Below, in pieces: positions 44,292 through 56,199 of a stretch of 64,000 nucleotides of DNA. The notes under the pieces are model-generated. The model saw only the letters and a list, made by a program, of their open reading frames with translations. It searched no databases and had not been told where the DNA came from. This DNA comes from Muscardinus avellanarius (lineage: Eukaryota; Chordata; Mammalia; Rodentia; Gliridae). Position 1 is the first letter of the stretch; each line of letters begins with the position of its first letter. The position numbers and the translations under genes were made by a program. The stretch spans positions 25,124,116 through 25,188,115 of the forward strand of contig OY726571.1 of the NCBI GenBank assembly GCA_963383645.1. The letters are read 5' to 3'.

Positions 44292-45257
44292 GATTTCGGA
44301 AGTTTGTGCCTTCTCTGGGTTCTTCCCTGGGTCACTACGATTTCACTTAAGGTGCTGTGGATCTCGAGTCTATGGTATCTCAGTTCCCACTACTCCTCTA
44401 CTGGGTTGTATCGCAGAGTCTCAGACCCTGGGAGTCAATCGAGGCTGCTTTAGACCATGGGGGGTGCCAGGTTGGGCGTTCTCCTGTGGTGTAATATATC
44501 TGCCACCACCACTCCCCCAATGGGTCAAGTCCATGGGAGTACAGTACTGGGATTTCTCCTCTAGGGGCCCCAATTTGACTCACTGTTGAGTGTGCAGATG
44601 GAGCTGTCGTGGACTCAGTGAATTCGCTGCTGCTGCCGCCAGTAGCAATATGACGCCGCTGCCGCACACTCGGCCGTGAGGCTGGCATATTTCTTTTCTG
44701 TTTTTGAACTCCACTCTGGGTCCCTGCAGGGTGCACTGAGCCCAGCCCCTGGGAGTTTTAGATGCTCCCTGCATAGAGAAATCTGCCGAATCCCGCCCGG
44801 CTGTTCCGCAGCGGCTCACCTCGGCTCGCTGTCCGCCGCTCCTCTCTGGAGCTTGGTAGGTTGTTGAGTGTGTTGGTCTGGTGCTGTCCAGTGAACTTGC
44901 CGCTGCCGCCAGCAGTAAGGCGCTGCTGCCGCGTTCTCGGGCGTGAGGCCAGTGTATCTCCTCTCTGGTTTCTGAGCTACGTTATGAGTTCCCTTCCTCT
45001 CTGGAGCCTGGTGCTGCAAGGCAAAATGGCGCCCGCCGCTTCACGCCGTGGCTCCGGCTGCAGCACTGTGGTCTGGTTTCTGGTGTCTCGTTTTTCCAGC
45101 CCTCTTTTTCTCTGTCCCTTAAAATTACATTTTTTGTTTCTCTGCTGATGGTGTTTTCTGGCTATGAAAGGCACTGAGTTTGTGGTAATAGAGATTGGTT
45201 GTTAGCAGGGCTCGTAAGCCCCATTTTGCTCCGTCGCCATCTTCCCGGAAGTCCATC
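44292..45257 (-). promoter_or_regulatory. 5' region/internal promoter candidate of composite copy B
   Basis: The minus strand starts 'gatggacttccgggaag' then 'atggcgacgg', holding an ETS consensus (acttccgg) and a YY1-type core. A second 'aaaatggcgcccgcc' lies on the plus strand at 45022-45036. Two related CpG-rich units ('ctcgggcgtgaggccagt' near 44937, 'ctcggccgtgaggctggc' near 44668; plus strand) repeat inside. Copy B keeps about 120 bp that copy A lacks. Confidence 0.6.
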
Positions 45258-45271
45258 CAGAGACTGTTTTG
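45258..45271. repeat. Target-site duplication, right copy (composite B)
   Basis: 'cagagactgttttg'; identical to 42280-42293. Confidence 0.95.
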
Positions 45272-45654
45272 AATATAACCTTTCTCTTAGATCAAATGCA
45301 AGGGTGCTTTCCTCTTCTGCCTTTTAGAACATTTTCATGCATGTCTGGGAGGATGTAGTCATACAGCCGCCTCCAAATAATTCCAACAATTTTCCTATTT
45401 TCCATGCTCTTTCCTCAGAGCTGGGTGCCAGCTCTTCACCACAATATGTACCTGCTCCTGCTCAAGTACCAAATCCAGAAAAACAATGTTTTCCCCACAA
45501 CCCTTTGCATAATGCTCACTTGGGAATATAATCCTGAATTATTCATTTTAGTTCTGTTACTAGCAAGACTGCAATTTATAACTAATGGAGTGTTTTATAT
45601 GAAGCTCAATAACCTCACATAATAAGCTTTTGTATAATACGAATAACAAGCTAG

Positions 45655-45775
45655 TTCATTAGGATTCACTAGAATATCAGTCCTAGAAGGGCAAAGATTT
45701 TTACATCTATGGTATTTGCTACTTTAACCCCAACAACTGAAACAGTGTTCAGTAGGCACTCAGATATTTTTAAAA
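45655..45775 (+). repeat. L2 3'-end relic
   Basis: 'cctagaagggcaaagattttt' is close to the L2 'gagggcagggactttt' word, followed by 'acagtgttcagtaggcactc'. The rest of 45272-47180 is unassigned intron. Confidence 0.5.
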
Positions 45776-47177
45776 GAATTTATTCATCAGAAAACCTAAG
45801 AAAAAGGTGCTATGAGTTTAAGTTGTTAGCAAAACATTTTAATGAGATACAATAAAATTTTCATCTACAATGAGTCTCTTGGATGGGAAACTGCTCTTCT
45901 TCATTCCTTTCTGAGATTGTCAACAGTGTCTATTCTTCTTTCAGATTTTTGACATTTGTTATCTTTTTGTAGCATTTAGAGTTTATAGTCATAAACTTTT
46001 ATCACATGAAACTTAAAGGGAAATACAATTCCTCTTTCCCCGCAAAAAAAAATTAATATACTTTTCTAAACAGCTATAGAAAATACAACTGGAAAAAAAC
46101 AATCACAAAATCATTAAATGATTAAAGAGTTGCATTTGGGATAAATAAATATAGTTTAACTTGGTGATATTTTGCTGCTAGACTCCCAACACCCAGAAAA
46201 GTATTTACTGAGCACTCAAATCTTTGTTCAAAAAAACAATTTAATCATAAGTTTTAATTTAGTGGTTTTACTTAATCATAACACTTAATAGATATAGGTC
46301 AGAAAAATAATTCACAAGAATGTTAAAGATAAAACAATTTTAGTACACATCACAAATCAGCCATGTGGATACCATAGATCACAGCAGTTAAGAATATCTG
46401 AAAGATAATGGTGTTCTGTCATGTATCCACTTCCATCCGGGAGTATATTCCCCATTTTGTGCCCCAAAATGAAACCCTCTTTTTCAGGATGGGTGGATGG
46501 TATGTATGCTTGGTTTGTAGGCAAAAGTAGAGTATAAAGCTAAGTGGGGGAAGTGTGTTTATCCAAATAGTTTTATTGAAAAAAAAAAACTGTTCATATA
46601 TTTTCAAGAGAAAAATGAAGTACTTTTTCAAGAACTGTCAAAAATAGGGAAACTAGGACTGACATATAAAACTTTGAGGAAGCAGTGAGTATTCATTCAA
46701 ATAAAAAAGTCCATAATTCTGAGTTTTAATCTTTTTCACTTAAATTTTACTTGAGGGTTCATTTTAATTTTTTTCCTAAACTGCTAAAGCAATCAGAAAG
46801 TCATAAATATTGAAGCTCAACTGTCACTGCAAGGAACATTTTATGACTTTTTTAAGTAAGTAGAAGTATATTAAAATGAAAAACAATGCTGATATTTTGT
46901 GGGAGAAACTCAACTACCTTGCTACACCCTACCTACATTATTACTAAATCATCAAAAGTGATGAGAGACTATCAAGGTGCTTGAAATGCAGGGCCTCATC
47001 TACTCAATAGATATTTTAATCTTTCCAGTTTCTAGCCTTCTTGGGAAATGGTAAGGAAGATGGAGACTTAATCGCAAAGGCTTGTTTTTAATACTTTATG
47101 AAACTGCATTTAGTTTTTCAAAAATTTACACCTTTCATTTATGTACCTTTTTAAGTTGATGATTCTAACAGGCTTCC

Positions 47178-47180
<3 letters not shown>

Positions 47181-47215
<35 letters not shown>
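47181..47215. repeat. (CA)n microsatellite
   Basis: About 17 CA units. Confidence 0.95.
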
Positions 47216-47219
<4 letters not shown>

Positions 47220-47396
47220 CATAAACAGTAGCCTGATGTAAACTATTAGAGGTAAAATTAAGTAATGTTATTTAATACCCTCTTTATCTAATATTACAAT
47301 CTAGTTAGAAGAGACAAGATGCCCTTCTATTAGAAGATAATACAAGACAACAAATAATTGTTGAAATGTATCAAAAAGATATATATGTGTGTGTGT

Positions 47397-47632
47397 AGCC
47401 GGGCATGGTGGCGTACGCTTGTAATCCCTGCGCTTGGGAGGCAGAGACAGGAGGATCGCACAGGTTCGAAGCCAGCCACATTGGCTTAAGAGACCCTATT
47501 TCCAAATAAAAGTATAAAAATGGGTCTTGGATTGTAGCCCGGAGGTAGAAGGGTTTCCAGGAACCCCAGTGCCACCAAAAAATATGTAGATAGATGATAG
47601 ATAGATAGATAGATAGATAGATGATAGATGTA
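47397..47632 (+). mobile_element. Dimeric SINE, 'aaccccagtgccacc' subfamily, with (GATA)n tail
   Basis: 'agccgggcatggtggcgtac', 'gatcgcacaggttcgaagcc', 'gggtcttggattgtagccc', 'aggaaccccagtgccacc', then TAGA/GATA repeats (47585-47632). Confidence 0.92.
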
Positions 47633-49369
47633 AAAGAAGATATAAGATGTAAGAAGTGGTAACATAGGTGTGACTTTCAGTCCTCTCAAATTAAAGAACT
47701 TAAACAAATGCTTTAAGTATCCTTCAAATAAATCGATAGGTTTCGTAAAATAGAGGTCCCAAATATAGGACCAGCTTCCAGAGACAACTTCTGGACTTTT
47801 TCCCCCAGTGTCAGTGAACTGCAAAAAATAAGAATCACAAAGCTGCATCTGTTTAATTTAGTATTGCCTCTTTTATGCAGTGATATAGGCTTTTTCCTTT
47901 CTTTTTTATGCCAAGATTCAGAACAGTAGATTTTTTTAATGACCTTATTTGTCAAAAACAAAATTTAGCATCTCTATGTCATTTATCACAAAATGCAAAA
48001 TTCTAGGGCATGATGATAGACATTTCAGCTTCATCTGGGAATCAGTGTCCCCCTATTATTAGTAAGCCTTGATATTTTCCTGAATTAGCTCAGGCCTGAG
48101 GTCAGTACATGGGGGCACAGTTGTGGTACATTTTCACTGGGCATAAATGAGAAATCCCTGAGGGAAGGAATTTTCATCTCAAGTTAAGGGACAAGAAAAT
48201 CACCAGCTGCCATGGTGACAATCATACTTTCTTTGGGATGATACTGACTGTCTTTCATCACAGAAGAGAAAGCAGATGCTCAGAGAAGGTTCACTGAGTG
48301 ACTGAGTGATGCTTTGCACAGCCAGATGTGCCTGGGAAGGGGGAATAAGTGGGACAGTCTCAAGGAAACCCTTTTATTCTGACAGTGGAGCCCTCTGCCA
48401 AAGGAGCACCAATTTTTGCCCTCCTGAGGCGATCACCGATGCCTCTGTAATTCCAGTGTGTTTGGGGACCAACACACTGAGCCACAGCACCTGAGACACA
48501 TGATTCTAACAAGTAGGAACATGACAAAGTTGGAGAGCAATTATGCCGTGTCTAAACATGCCAGCGGACTGTAGGACAATGTAGTCATGAGATCACCTTG
48601 GTGCATGAGAGTGTCCCCAAGACGGTCACCATGACCACAGAGGTCAGTCCTGCAGATGGAGTGTGGCATTCCTGGAAGCCAACACGGCTGCCCTCTCTAA
48701 TGCCCAAAGGAGAAAGATTGGAACCAACCCTTATCCCAAGTCCATAAAGGGTGCCAGAGAGTACAATCACAGAACCATTTACTTTTGTTTCACCTATCAT
48801 AGTATCTTCAGTTTATTTTTCATTCTAAAATTTCTTCTGGACACTTATGGCAACCATTCAAGAACAGGAGGCAAATTATATTTTCCCAAGTTTCAGGATA
48901 TGAACTAAAATTAAAATCCCACCCAAGTCATACTGTACAGGATATTCTACCGTTCTTGAAAATGTAACTCACAGTGAAAGGAATGGAGGTTAAATGGTAT
49001 ATGAGTAGAGGTGAGATTATGAACCAATCTCTTTCCATATGGGACCACACTTCTAAGCCTCCTGCCCTTACAAAAGAAGTCGCTGGGGCTTTGGGGGCAG
49101 GGGCACCAGCATGGGCAAAATACCAAGCATGAACAGTCAAAAACCATCACAAAGGACTGTATTTTGGGGGCTATGGAGTGCAACTGTGAATTTGCAGACC
49201 CTGGCAGACCCTGTATGCAGACCACAGGGCAGACTTTTCCTTCAAACTATTAGTAGGATGGGAAGAGCCAGGATAAAAATAAAAGAGCAAAGGGGGAAGG
49301 TTAACACGTAAATATTAAAGGGGACAAAGATAAAGAAAATGACATCTTGAATCCAATAAACTTTTTTTC
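47633..49369. other. Unassigned intron
   Basis: No gene, RNA or repeat family recognised across about 1.7 kb. Confidence 0.5.
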
Positions 49370-49570
49370 TTTTTTTTTGCAGTACTGGGGATTGAACCCA
49401 GGGCATTCTACCTCCAAGCTACACCCTCAGACCTATATTTTTATTCTTTATTTTGAAACAGGGTCTCAGTGAGTTGCAAAGGGCCTTACTAAGTAGCTGA
49501 GGCTATCCTCGAACTGCAATCCTCCTATCTCAGCCTCCCAAATGCTGGGATTACAAGTGTGCATCACTGA
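49370..49570 (-). mobile_element. Dimeric SINE
   Basis: 'gcagtactggggattgaacc', 'ctccaagctacaccctcag', 'cctatctcagcctcccaaat', 'gctgggattacaagtgtgc'. Confidence 0.93.
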
Positions 49571-49668
49571 TTGATTGATTGATTGATTGATTGTAATGAG
49601 GATTCAACCCAGGACATTCTACCTCCAAACTATATCCCCAGCCCTATTTTTCATTCTTTATTTTGCTT
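49571..49668 (-). mobile_element. Partial SINE (ID half) with (TTGA)n
   Basis: (TGAT)n at 49569-49592, then 'aggattcaacccaggacatt', 'ctccaaactatatccccag'. The 7SL-like half is absent. Confidence 0.8.
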
Positions 49669-49827
49669 CTATATCAATATAGTATGTAAGAGGAGTTTGA
49701 TTATTCTCCTTTATCCCTTCTCTCATTCTCAGAATATTCTGGCATTCAAAATGGCTAGACTGTGTAGACTCTACCTAACCATCATAATCAGGACCATTAG
49801 TTCAGAGAAACTAAGATTTGTGTTTGA

Positions 49828-50062
49828 GCTGAGACTGGTGGCACACATTTTAATCCCAGTACTTGGGAGGCTGAGATAGGAGAATTGCAGGTTTGTGGCC
49901 AGCCTCTGTTATTTAATGAGGCACTCTGAAGCATAGTGAGATTTTGTTTCTAAAATAAAAACAAAGACCCAAAAAAGTAAAACAGAACTGGGCATGTGAC
50001 TCAGAGGTAGAATGACTCTGGGTTTAATCCCTGGCATAAAGAAAGAAACAAACAAACAAATA
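49828..50062 (+). mobile_element. Dimeric SINE
   Basis: 'gagctgagactggtggcaca', 'acttgggaggctgagatag', 'gaactgggcatgtgactcag', 'ctgggtttaatccctggc', (CAAA)n tail. Confidence 0.85.
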
Positions 50063-50118
50063 AAATAGGTCTGGGAGTACAGATCAGAGGTACCTCTGGG
50101 CTTCTATTTCCAGAATAG
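50063..50118 (+). mobile_element. Partial ID-half SINE fragment
   Basis: 'ataggtctgggagtacagat' and 'ctctgggcttctatttccag' repeat right-half text just after a complete SINE. Confidence 0.6.
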
Positions 50119-50558
50119 ATTATCATTAGAACTGTGATTTAAAAGAAGAGGAAGTATTTGTCCTATATAGCATATAGCTGTATATTTATTATTATATATG
50201 TGATGATTTGTTATTTTATCTGTGTAGTGATATATGTTTTATATTAGTAGATTATGCTTAGTGATCCTGTAAGCGACACAAATCTACAAGCAAGTTACGA
50301 TATTCTTGACTATTTACTTCGGGTTTCTTAACTGAACAGAATGACCCTTGAAGATTTCCAATGACTATTTTATTCTATGAGTAGGCAGGCTCAGTCTGGG
50401 GTCTGAGGAATAATGTCGGCTTCCCTCTATCAGCAATGAAAGGACTTCTTAATATACTTATTTTAGGCCTTTTTCCAGGGCCAGCTCCCTGGCAACATCC
50501 AGTTCTACTTATTTCATAACATCTCAGACTCCTGAAATTGATGGAGGTGGGTCAAGGC
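50119..50558. other. Unassigned intron
   Basis: No gene or repeat family recognised. Confidence 0.5.
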
Positions 50559-50690
50559 ATAAGGAGGAGGAGAAAGATGAGGAGGAGGAGAAAGAGGAGG
50601 AAGAGGAAGAGGAAGAAGAGGAAGAAAAGGAAGTAGAAACAGAGGAGGAGGAGAAAGAGGAGGAAGAGGAAGAGGAAGAAGAGGAGGACT
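50559..50690. repeat. Purine-only (GGA/GAA)n tract with a perfect 44-bp internal repeat
   Basis: Almost all G/A for about 130 bp. The 44-bp block at 50579-50622 recurs exactly at 50642-50685 (period 63). The minus-strand poly-Ser frame is a product of the repeat. Confidence 0.95.
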
Positions 50691-51777
50691 TCTGTGTACT
50701 TACCTGATCACCCAAGTCAGTTAATGAATATTCACTGTGGACCTTGGTGTCAGAAATCCCAATCTGAAATAGCTGAAATGGAAGAAGACAAAATCTAACA
50801 TATACAATTCTCCCTTGTTTATGTCAGTAAAATACATCAATTGGGGGAAAGCATTAACAAGGTCAAAATGACCAGTTTGGTATTAGAAAATAAAATCACC
50901 AACAAGGCTACAGACAATGGTGATGAATGGGAAATCTACACTGCTACAGATTGACCTTTCTCCCCGATGACTGTGAATCAGCTTACTCTCATAAAGCTGC
51001 CTGGCTAGTAAGAGCTGTAGCATGACAACCTTAGGCATCAAAAGCAGTCAGCACTTTTTTCTATGGCTCTTAAAATGATAGGGTTCAGAAGCTTTATTTG
51101 AAACTATCATTGAGTTCAGGGACATGGCGGCCTATCATGGGCTTTCTCCCAGAAAGCCAGAAATGATAAATTCTTCCCCAAAGACTCGGCCTGCATAAAT
51201 GGGCAAGGCTTCTGTGCAGAATCAATCCCTCTGAAAACAATAGCCATCTCTAATTTTTTCCTGCAATATAGCAAAAATGGCAAAAGGGCTGTCTAATACT
51301 TGTGGCAAGGAACTAAAGATGATTCACGTGCTACAGTCATCAGTTTGCTTCTCTTTCCTTTTGGCCATAATACAGAAATAGAGCATCTTCTACTAAACTA
51401 ATATAATATCTTCTATTTATATAAAATCACTATGTGTATACATATAACATATATATACATATATTTAATCACTGACAGGTACATCTCCTGCTATTTCCTA
51501 TGTCATGATATCATGAAAAAATATATGAGGTTAAGATGTTGTTATTTTAAAACTTAAGAATTTTCTACAAAATCTCTCAAAACTATCCTTCAGTTTGGTT
51601 CTTACTATTTATTTGTTCTACATGGTTCTTCACCAAAAGCTTCCACAGATGCTATGTTCTTAGCAACATTAAGGCATTTTGCTCAACTTGTTTCAAATAT
51701 TCCTGGTACTTTCCCAAGTTTCAACTCAGCTATGACTTACGAATCAATTATTTGATGTCTCCTAGTATGCAAAACAG
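50691..51777. other. Unassigned intron
   Basis: No gene or repeat family recognised. Confidence 0.5.
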
Positions 51778-51784
51778 AGCATAT

Positions 51785-51990
51785 GTCGGGCATGGTGGCG
51801 CACACTTGTAATCCCTGCGCTTGGGAGACGGAGACAGGAGGATCACGCAGGTTCCAAGCCAGCCTCGCTGGCTTAAGAGACCCTGTTTCCAAATAAAAAA
51901 ATATATAAATTAGGTCTGGGAGTGTAGCTCAGCGGTATAAGGGTTTCCAGAAACCCCAGTACCACCACCGAAAAAAAAAAAAAAAAACCC
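51785..51990 (+). mobile_element. Dimeric SINE, 'accccagtaccacc' subfamily, 7-bp TSD
   Basis: 'gtcgggcatggtggcgcaca', 'gatcacgcaggttccaagcc', 'ggtctgggagtgtagctc', 'agaaaccccagtaccacc'. TSD 'agcatat' at 51778-51784 and 51991-51997. Confidence 0.92.
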
Positions 51991-51997
51991 AGCATAT

Positions 51998-53043
51998 AAT
52001 TGAGTCAGGCAAACCCCAAACTGGGAAAAATATTCAAAATTTTTGAAGTTATCACATAAGGACCAGAATTTGAAATTAGCTTTTATTTATACCTCCTGGA
52101 ATATTTTATAAAGTAAACATAGTATTTAGATGGCAGACCTAAATATTTACATGATAATTAGCTGTCGTGATTGATTAGTACCTCTACTTTGTCATCCTTA
52201 ATGAAATTTAAAGATTTATTGAATATTTCAGAGCTACCTACTCCAGTTTATTTTGGGTTACTTTCCCTCCAACCTAGAGCATTTTGACACTTTATGTTGT
52301 TTAGCATTTATATAGCTTTCTTTTTGCAAAGCACTTAGGAAACAAACTACATGGTGAGCCCTATTTGTGAGCGAAGGGAATTTTTAATTGTTTTTTTTTA
52401 ATCATTATCTCTATTAGAACTAAACTAAATGTTTTCCTGCATTCCTGACTCTACTGGAAACTCAGAAAGAAGAAATCTTGCCCAGACCAAATAGGTCCCC
52501 GCTGCTACAAAATTAAGCTACTGAAATTTAAGCAAATTAAAATATTTTGGTATACCATAACCTCAATAACCAAAGACATAACTGATGCAATAGAGAACGG
52601 GGCTGACTGCTTCATAACTCTGCCTCCCAGGACCCCATCCTGCGAGGAAGCCACAGGAGCACCTGGAGAGGAGGGACTCATTTTGTGAAATTAGCTTCTT
52701 CCCGTGAGATGTGTGAATGCACAGTGACACTGGGCTTGAGGCCGCTGCGATTTCATTTCCATTCCAATCATCTTGTTTCTGATAGTTTATTAGTTCATGG
52801 CAAGAATTTTATTTCCAACTCCAATTCCAGCTCCAATGTGTCTCCTTTTTAGTACTAGTTGAGAAAGAGGAAGTCGTTCTACTTGGTATTAGGTAACTTT
52901 GCAATGTCTGGAAGCTTTTTGTATTTTAATTCTGAAAACAGTTTAAAAAAACAAAATTTCACAGTTTGCCTAAGCTCTGAACAAATATGATATTGGATCT
53001 AAGGACCCCACAGCAGCCACTTAGAAACACAGGGAATTTTTTT
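51998..53043. other. Unassigned intron
   Basis: No gene or repeat family recognised; 52580-52760 has a less AT-rich, unique-looking composition. Confidence 0.5.
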
Positions 53044-53306
53044 AGCCAGTCATGGTGGCATGTGCCTATAATCCCAGTACTTCGGAGGCTGAGACAGGAT
53101 GATCACAGGTTCAAGACCAGCCTTGACAACTTAGTAAGACTCTCAGCAACCTAGCAAGACTCTGTTTCAAAACAAAAATTTAAAAAGCTGAGGGTGTAGC
53201 TCAGAAGTAGAATGCCCCTGGGTGCAATAGAAGGAAGGAAGGAAAGAAGGAAGAAAGGAAGGAAGGAAGGAAGGAAGGAAGGAAGGAAGGAAGGAAGGAA
53301 GGAAGA
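53044..53306 (+). mobile_element. Dimeric SINE with (GGAA)n tail
   Basis: 'agccagtcatggtggcatg', 'cttcggaggctgagacagg', 'ctgagggtgtagctcagaag'. The tail is replaced by about 18 GGAA units (53229-53304). Confidence 0.92.
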
Positions 53307-53725
53307 CAGGCAGGCATAATGTCCACCAATAATAAAATGGATAAATAAATCATGACATATTAATATGAAAACTACATGAGTAAAAATGAAAATAAATATG
53401 CTGAGTGAAAGAAGCCAGACGAAAATGGCACATGCTCCATTAATAGTATTTATATAAAAGCCTAGAAAATATAAATTAAATAATAGTGGCAAAAAGCATA
53501 TCACTGATTGCCTAGGGATAGTCACGCTGCCACGGAAAAAAGACAGGGAAAGAGCTGTCAGAGAGACAAGAGGAAACCTTTGGAGGTGACAGATAGGTTC
53601 ATTATCTTACTTGCAGTGATGGTTTTACTAATATATACAAATATCGAAGCGTGCCAAATTGTACAATTTAAATGTAAGCAGTTTTTTACATCTATTATTT
53701 CTCAATATAGTGGCTGTTAAAGTTA
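53307..53725 (+). mobile_element. Ancient L1 (L1M-type) 3' end
   Basis: 'gagtgaaagaagccagac', 'agtatttatataaaagccta', 'cactgattgcctaggga' and 'aaattgtacaatttaaatg' follow the end of old L1M ORF2/3' UTR. The same region as at 8130-8430. Confidence 0.7.
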
Positions 53726-55916
53726 GACTGACATGTATTTGGGGAGTTGTTTTGTCCATCCTATATCTGATGTCTACGTTAAATGCTTTCATAAACACTA
53801 TCATAAATAGCCAAAATCTTCAGGCAAAAATGTGATATAGCTATACACAGTCAGAGAGAAAGCCTAACCCGTGTTCAAGATAGCCAAAAGCAGGTAACCA
53901 CCTACAAATAGCTCAGACAGCCTTGGGGAAGAAGGAATGGGAAATTGCTTGTCAAAGAAGTCTCATTTGTAGGGCTGGATTAGCCTCTTCTCCCTGTGCT
54001 GCAGGTTTCCCACCGACTTCAAAGCCGTCTTCAGATCAGAGAAAAGCAGAGCTCCGCAGAATAATTGTTGTGAGGTTGGGACTCTCTTCAAGAGATTCTC
54101 TTTTGAGCTGTACCCATGATGGCATTATCATATTATCAATGATAAGAGGGCTTTGCGATGGGACTACTGAGCCACTAAAGCCCTCTTAAGCTTCAAAGAG
54201 AAGACAAGAAATGCATTCAAATCAAAGCAGAAATTTTAAAGTCACAGGACAGCGATGCGATTTCTTGCTGTAGGAGTGCCTGTGACAAGTAAGAAACTGT
54301 TTCTGGGTGAGATTGGCTCTGCGAGCTATGCCGAGTTTCTCTGGGTAAGTGCTAAAAAATATAGAGCTGCAGAGAGAGAATTCTATTACTCAACCCACCG
54401 TAATGCAATAGTTTAATATTGACATGGCCCAGCATGCGGATTGAGGTCACGCTGGTCCACATGTATTAATAGCTCCCTGCACAAAGAAATAGAAGCGCGC
54501 TATAGAGCAAGGTGGCCCAAATAATACAAATGCTGGGGACAGTCTCATGGCCAGAGAAACAACTACCAAGTAACATGCTGATAAACTGCACAGGAGTTAC
54601 ATGTTTAGAATAATCAAATAGTAGGATCTAAAATGTTAATGGCAAAAATAATTATTATTATATTATTGTTATTATATTATCATTTATTATTATTTATTAT
54701 TTGGATAGATTTATGCAGGTTCATGAAGCAGCAGGGAAAAATGGAACCATCTGTTTTTCTCATGCAACATGATCGAGATGAACAGTCAGAGCTGGAAATC
54801 TGTTCCTATGAACTGAGCTGGGAATGTGATCTAATGTTCCTTGGAAAATATCAATTCAAAGACTTGATGAGGATTAGAATATAGGAAAGATTCAGTATTG
54901 GATAGTGCAAAGAAAACAGGACTTGAATGCTAAAGACCTCCAGATAAAGCAGAATGTGTTCAATGTGTTGACAAATATTTGGGCAACACAGAGAAAGCAG
55001 AGATTAATACCAGTTTGGGTTGAATAGGGGAACATGTTGTGATTCAGAAGGAATCACAGAAGGGTGCCACACAAACAGAGCCTGCCATCAATGTCTTGTA
55101 CACAGAAGGTGCTCAGAATAAAGCTTTTATCCCATTTATCATTCAAGATGTGTGAAGGTCTGCAGTTTCTTAAAATAAAGAAATCTTTATTTGCTTTCTA
55201 CACCAAATGATTAAATGTATTCCTCAGCTCTGGTTGCTATATTTCTCAAACTGTTACATCACCTCAATGCTAGCCACTTCTCAAGTTGGGGGATCCAACT
55301 TCAATGGGATGGATGTCCCCCATCCCAATCTCCCTTATCCACACAGACTTGGACCTGGTTGAAACCCAGCTTAGATATGCAAAGATGAAGGCCTTCGCCG
55401 ACTTATTGCAGACTGAGGTTAGCATTATGCCTTCAACAGTCCATTTGGGCCATGCTGAGCCCTTGCCTCTAGCTACCAATTAGCCCTGCTGTTCCCTTAA
55501 GCTCTGTGGCTACCTCCCTGCTCCCTTCACAGATAGCAGGCCAGCAGGATCTGGCTGTTAAAAACCGAAAAGCAATAGGATTGCATGTTTATATTATATC
55601 AGCTGTGTATGACAGCAGACTCCTCAGCAGAGAGCTACTTGAAACTTCTCTGGAATAATTTCCCCAAAACCAAAACATTTGCCGTGTATTGGCAATAGCA
55701 TCAACAAATACTAAGCTCTGCACATAGAGTTGCTTAATGAATTAGAAAATACTCGCGGAGCACACAGAATATACAAATTCTGTATATTGGAAGTAAGGTT
55801 GCCATATTTTAGCAAATAAAAGTACAAGATGTTCAGCTGAGTTTAAATTTCAGATAAATAAATAACTTTTAGTATAAGCGTTTCACATGCAATATTTATA
55901 ATTCAAAATTATATTT
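53726..55916. other. Unassigned, unique-looking intron
   Basis: No repeat family recognised. It holds the hairpin at 54143-54188 and a (TTA)-rich patch (54648-54700). Confidence 0.5.
54143..54188. other. Perfect 12-bp-stem hairpin
   Basis: 'taagagggcttt' (54143-54154) pairs exactly with 'aaagccctctta' (54177-54188), leaving a 22-nt loop. Function unknown. Confidence 0.7.
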
Positions 55917-56118
55917 AGCCAGGCATGGTGGCACATGCTTGTAATCCCAGCATTTGGGAGGTGGAGACTGGAGGATCGCAGTTCACAGACAGCCTCGGCT
56001 ACTTAGCGAGGCCCTTTGCTAAGTGAGACCCTGTTTGAGAAATAAAAAAGACTAAAAAATAGAGCTGGGTGTAGCTCAGAGGTACAATGCCCCTGGGTTC
56101 CACTCCCAATGCCACAAA
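55917..56118 (+). mobile_element. Dimeric B1/ID-type SINE
   Basis: 'agccaggcatggtggcacat', 'ggaggtggagactggagg', 'tagagctgggtgtagctc', 'ctgggttccactcccaatg'. Confidence 0.92.
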
Positions 56119-56199
56119 GTTAATTATACTTATGTTTATATTTTAAAATAATTTTCTGTTAATAATAACAAAAAAGAACTTCCCTATCCTCCCATCAGG

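Larger units (their letters stand above)
42294..45257 (-). mobile_element. Composite half-L1 retroposon, copy B (full length)
   Basis: 2964 bp bounded by a perfect 14-bp TSD. Read on the minus strand: 5' region (45257-44292), ORF1 (44291-43375), spacer (43374-43173), antisense L1 ORF2 block (43172-42660), 3' region with G-rich tract (42655-42331), A-rich tail with CAAA units (42330-42294). No sense ORF2. Order and junctions are as in copy A, so this is a family with its own structure and not a one-off rearrangement. Insertion as a unit with a tail and a TSD of this length fits L1 machinery working in trans. Confidence 0.93.

Noticed and set aside
44245..44589. 114-codon plus-strand frame in composite copy B
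   Set aside because: Shadow of the 5' region and ORF1 start, which read on the minus strand.
47585..47632. CRISPR-like or satellite array
   Set aside because: Simple GATA microsatellite at a SINE tail; no spacer structure anywhere in the window.
50524..50715. Poly-Ser minus-strand frame
   Set aside because: Product of the (GGA/GAA)n purine tract.
54143..54188. microRNA precursor
   Set aside because: A stem of only 12 bp does not reach the usual precursor length; kept only as a structural observation.
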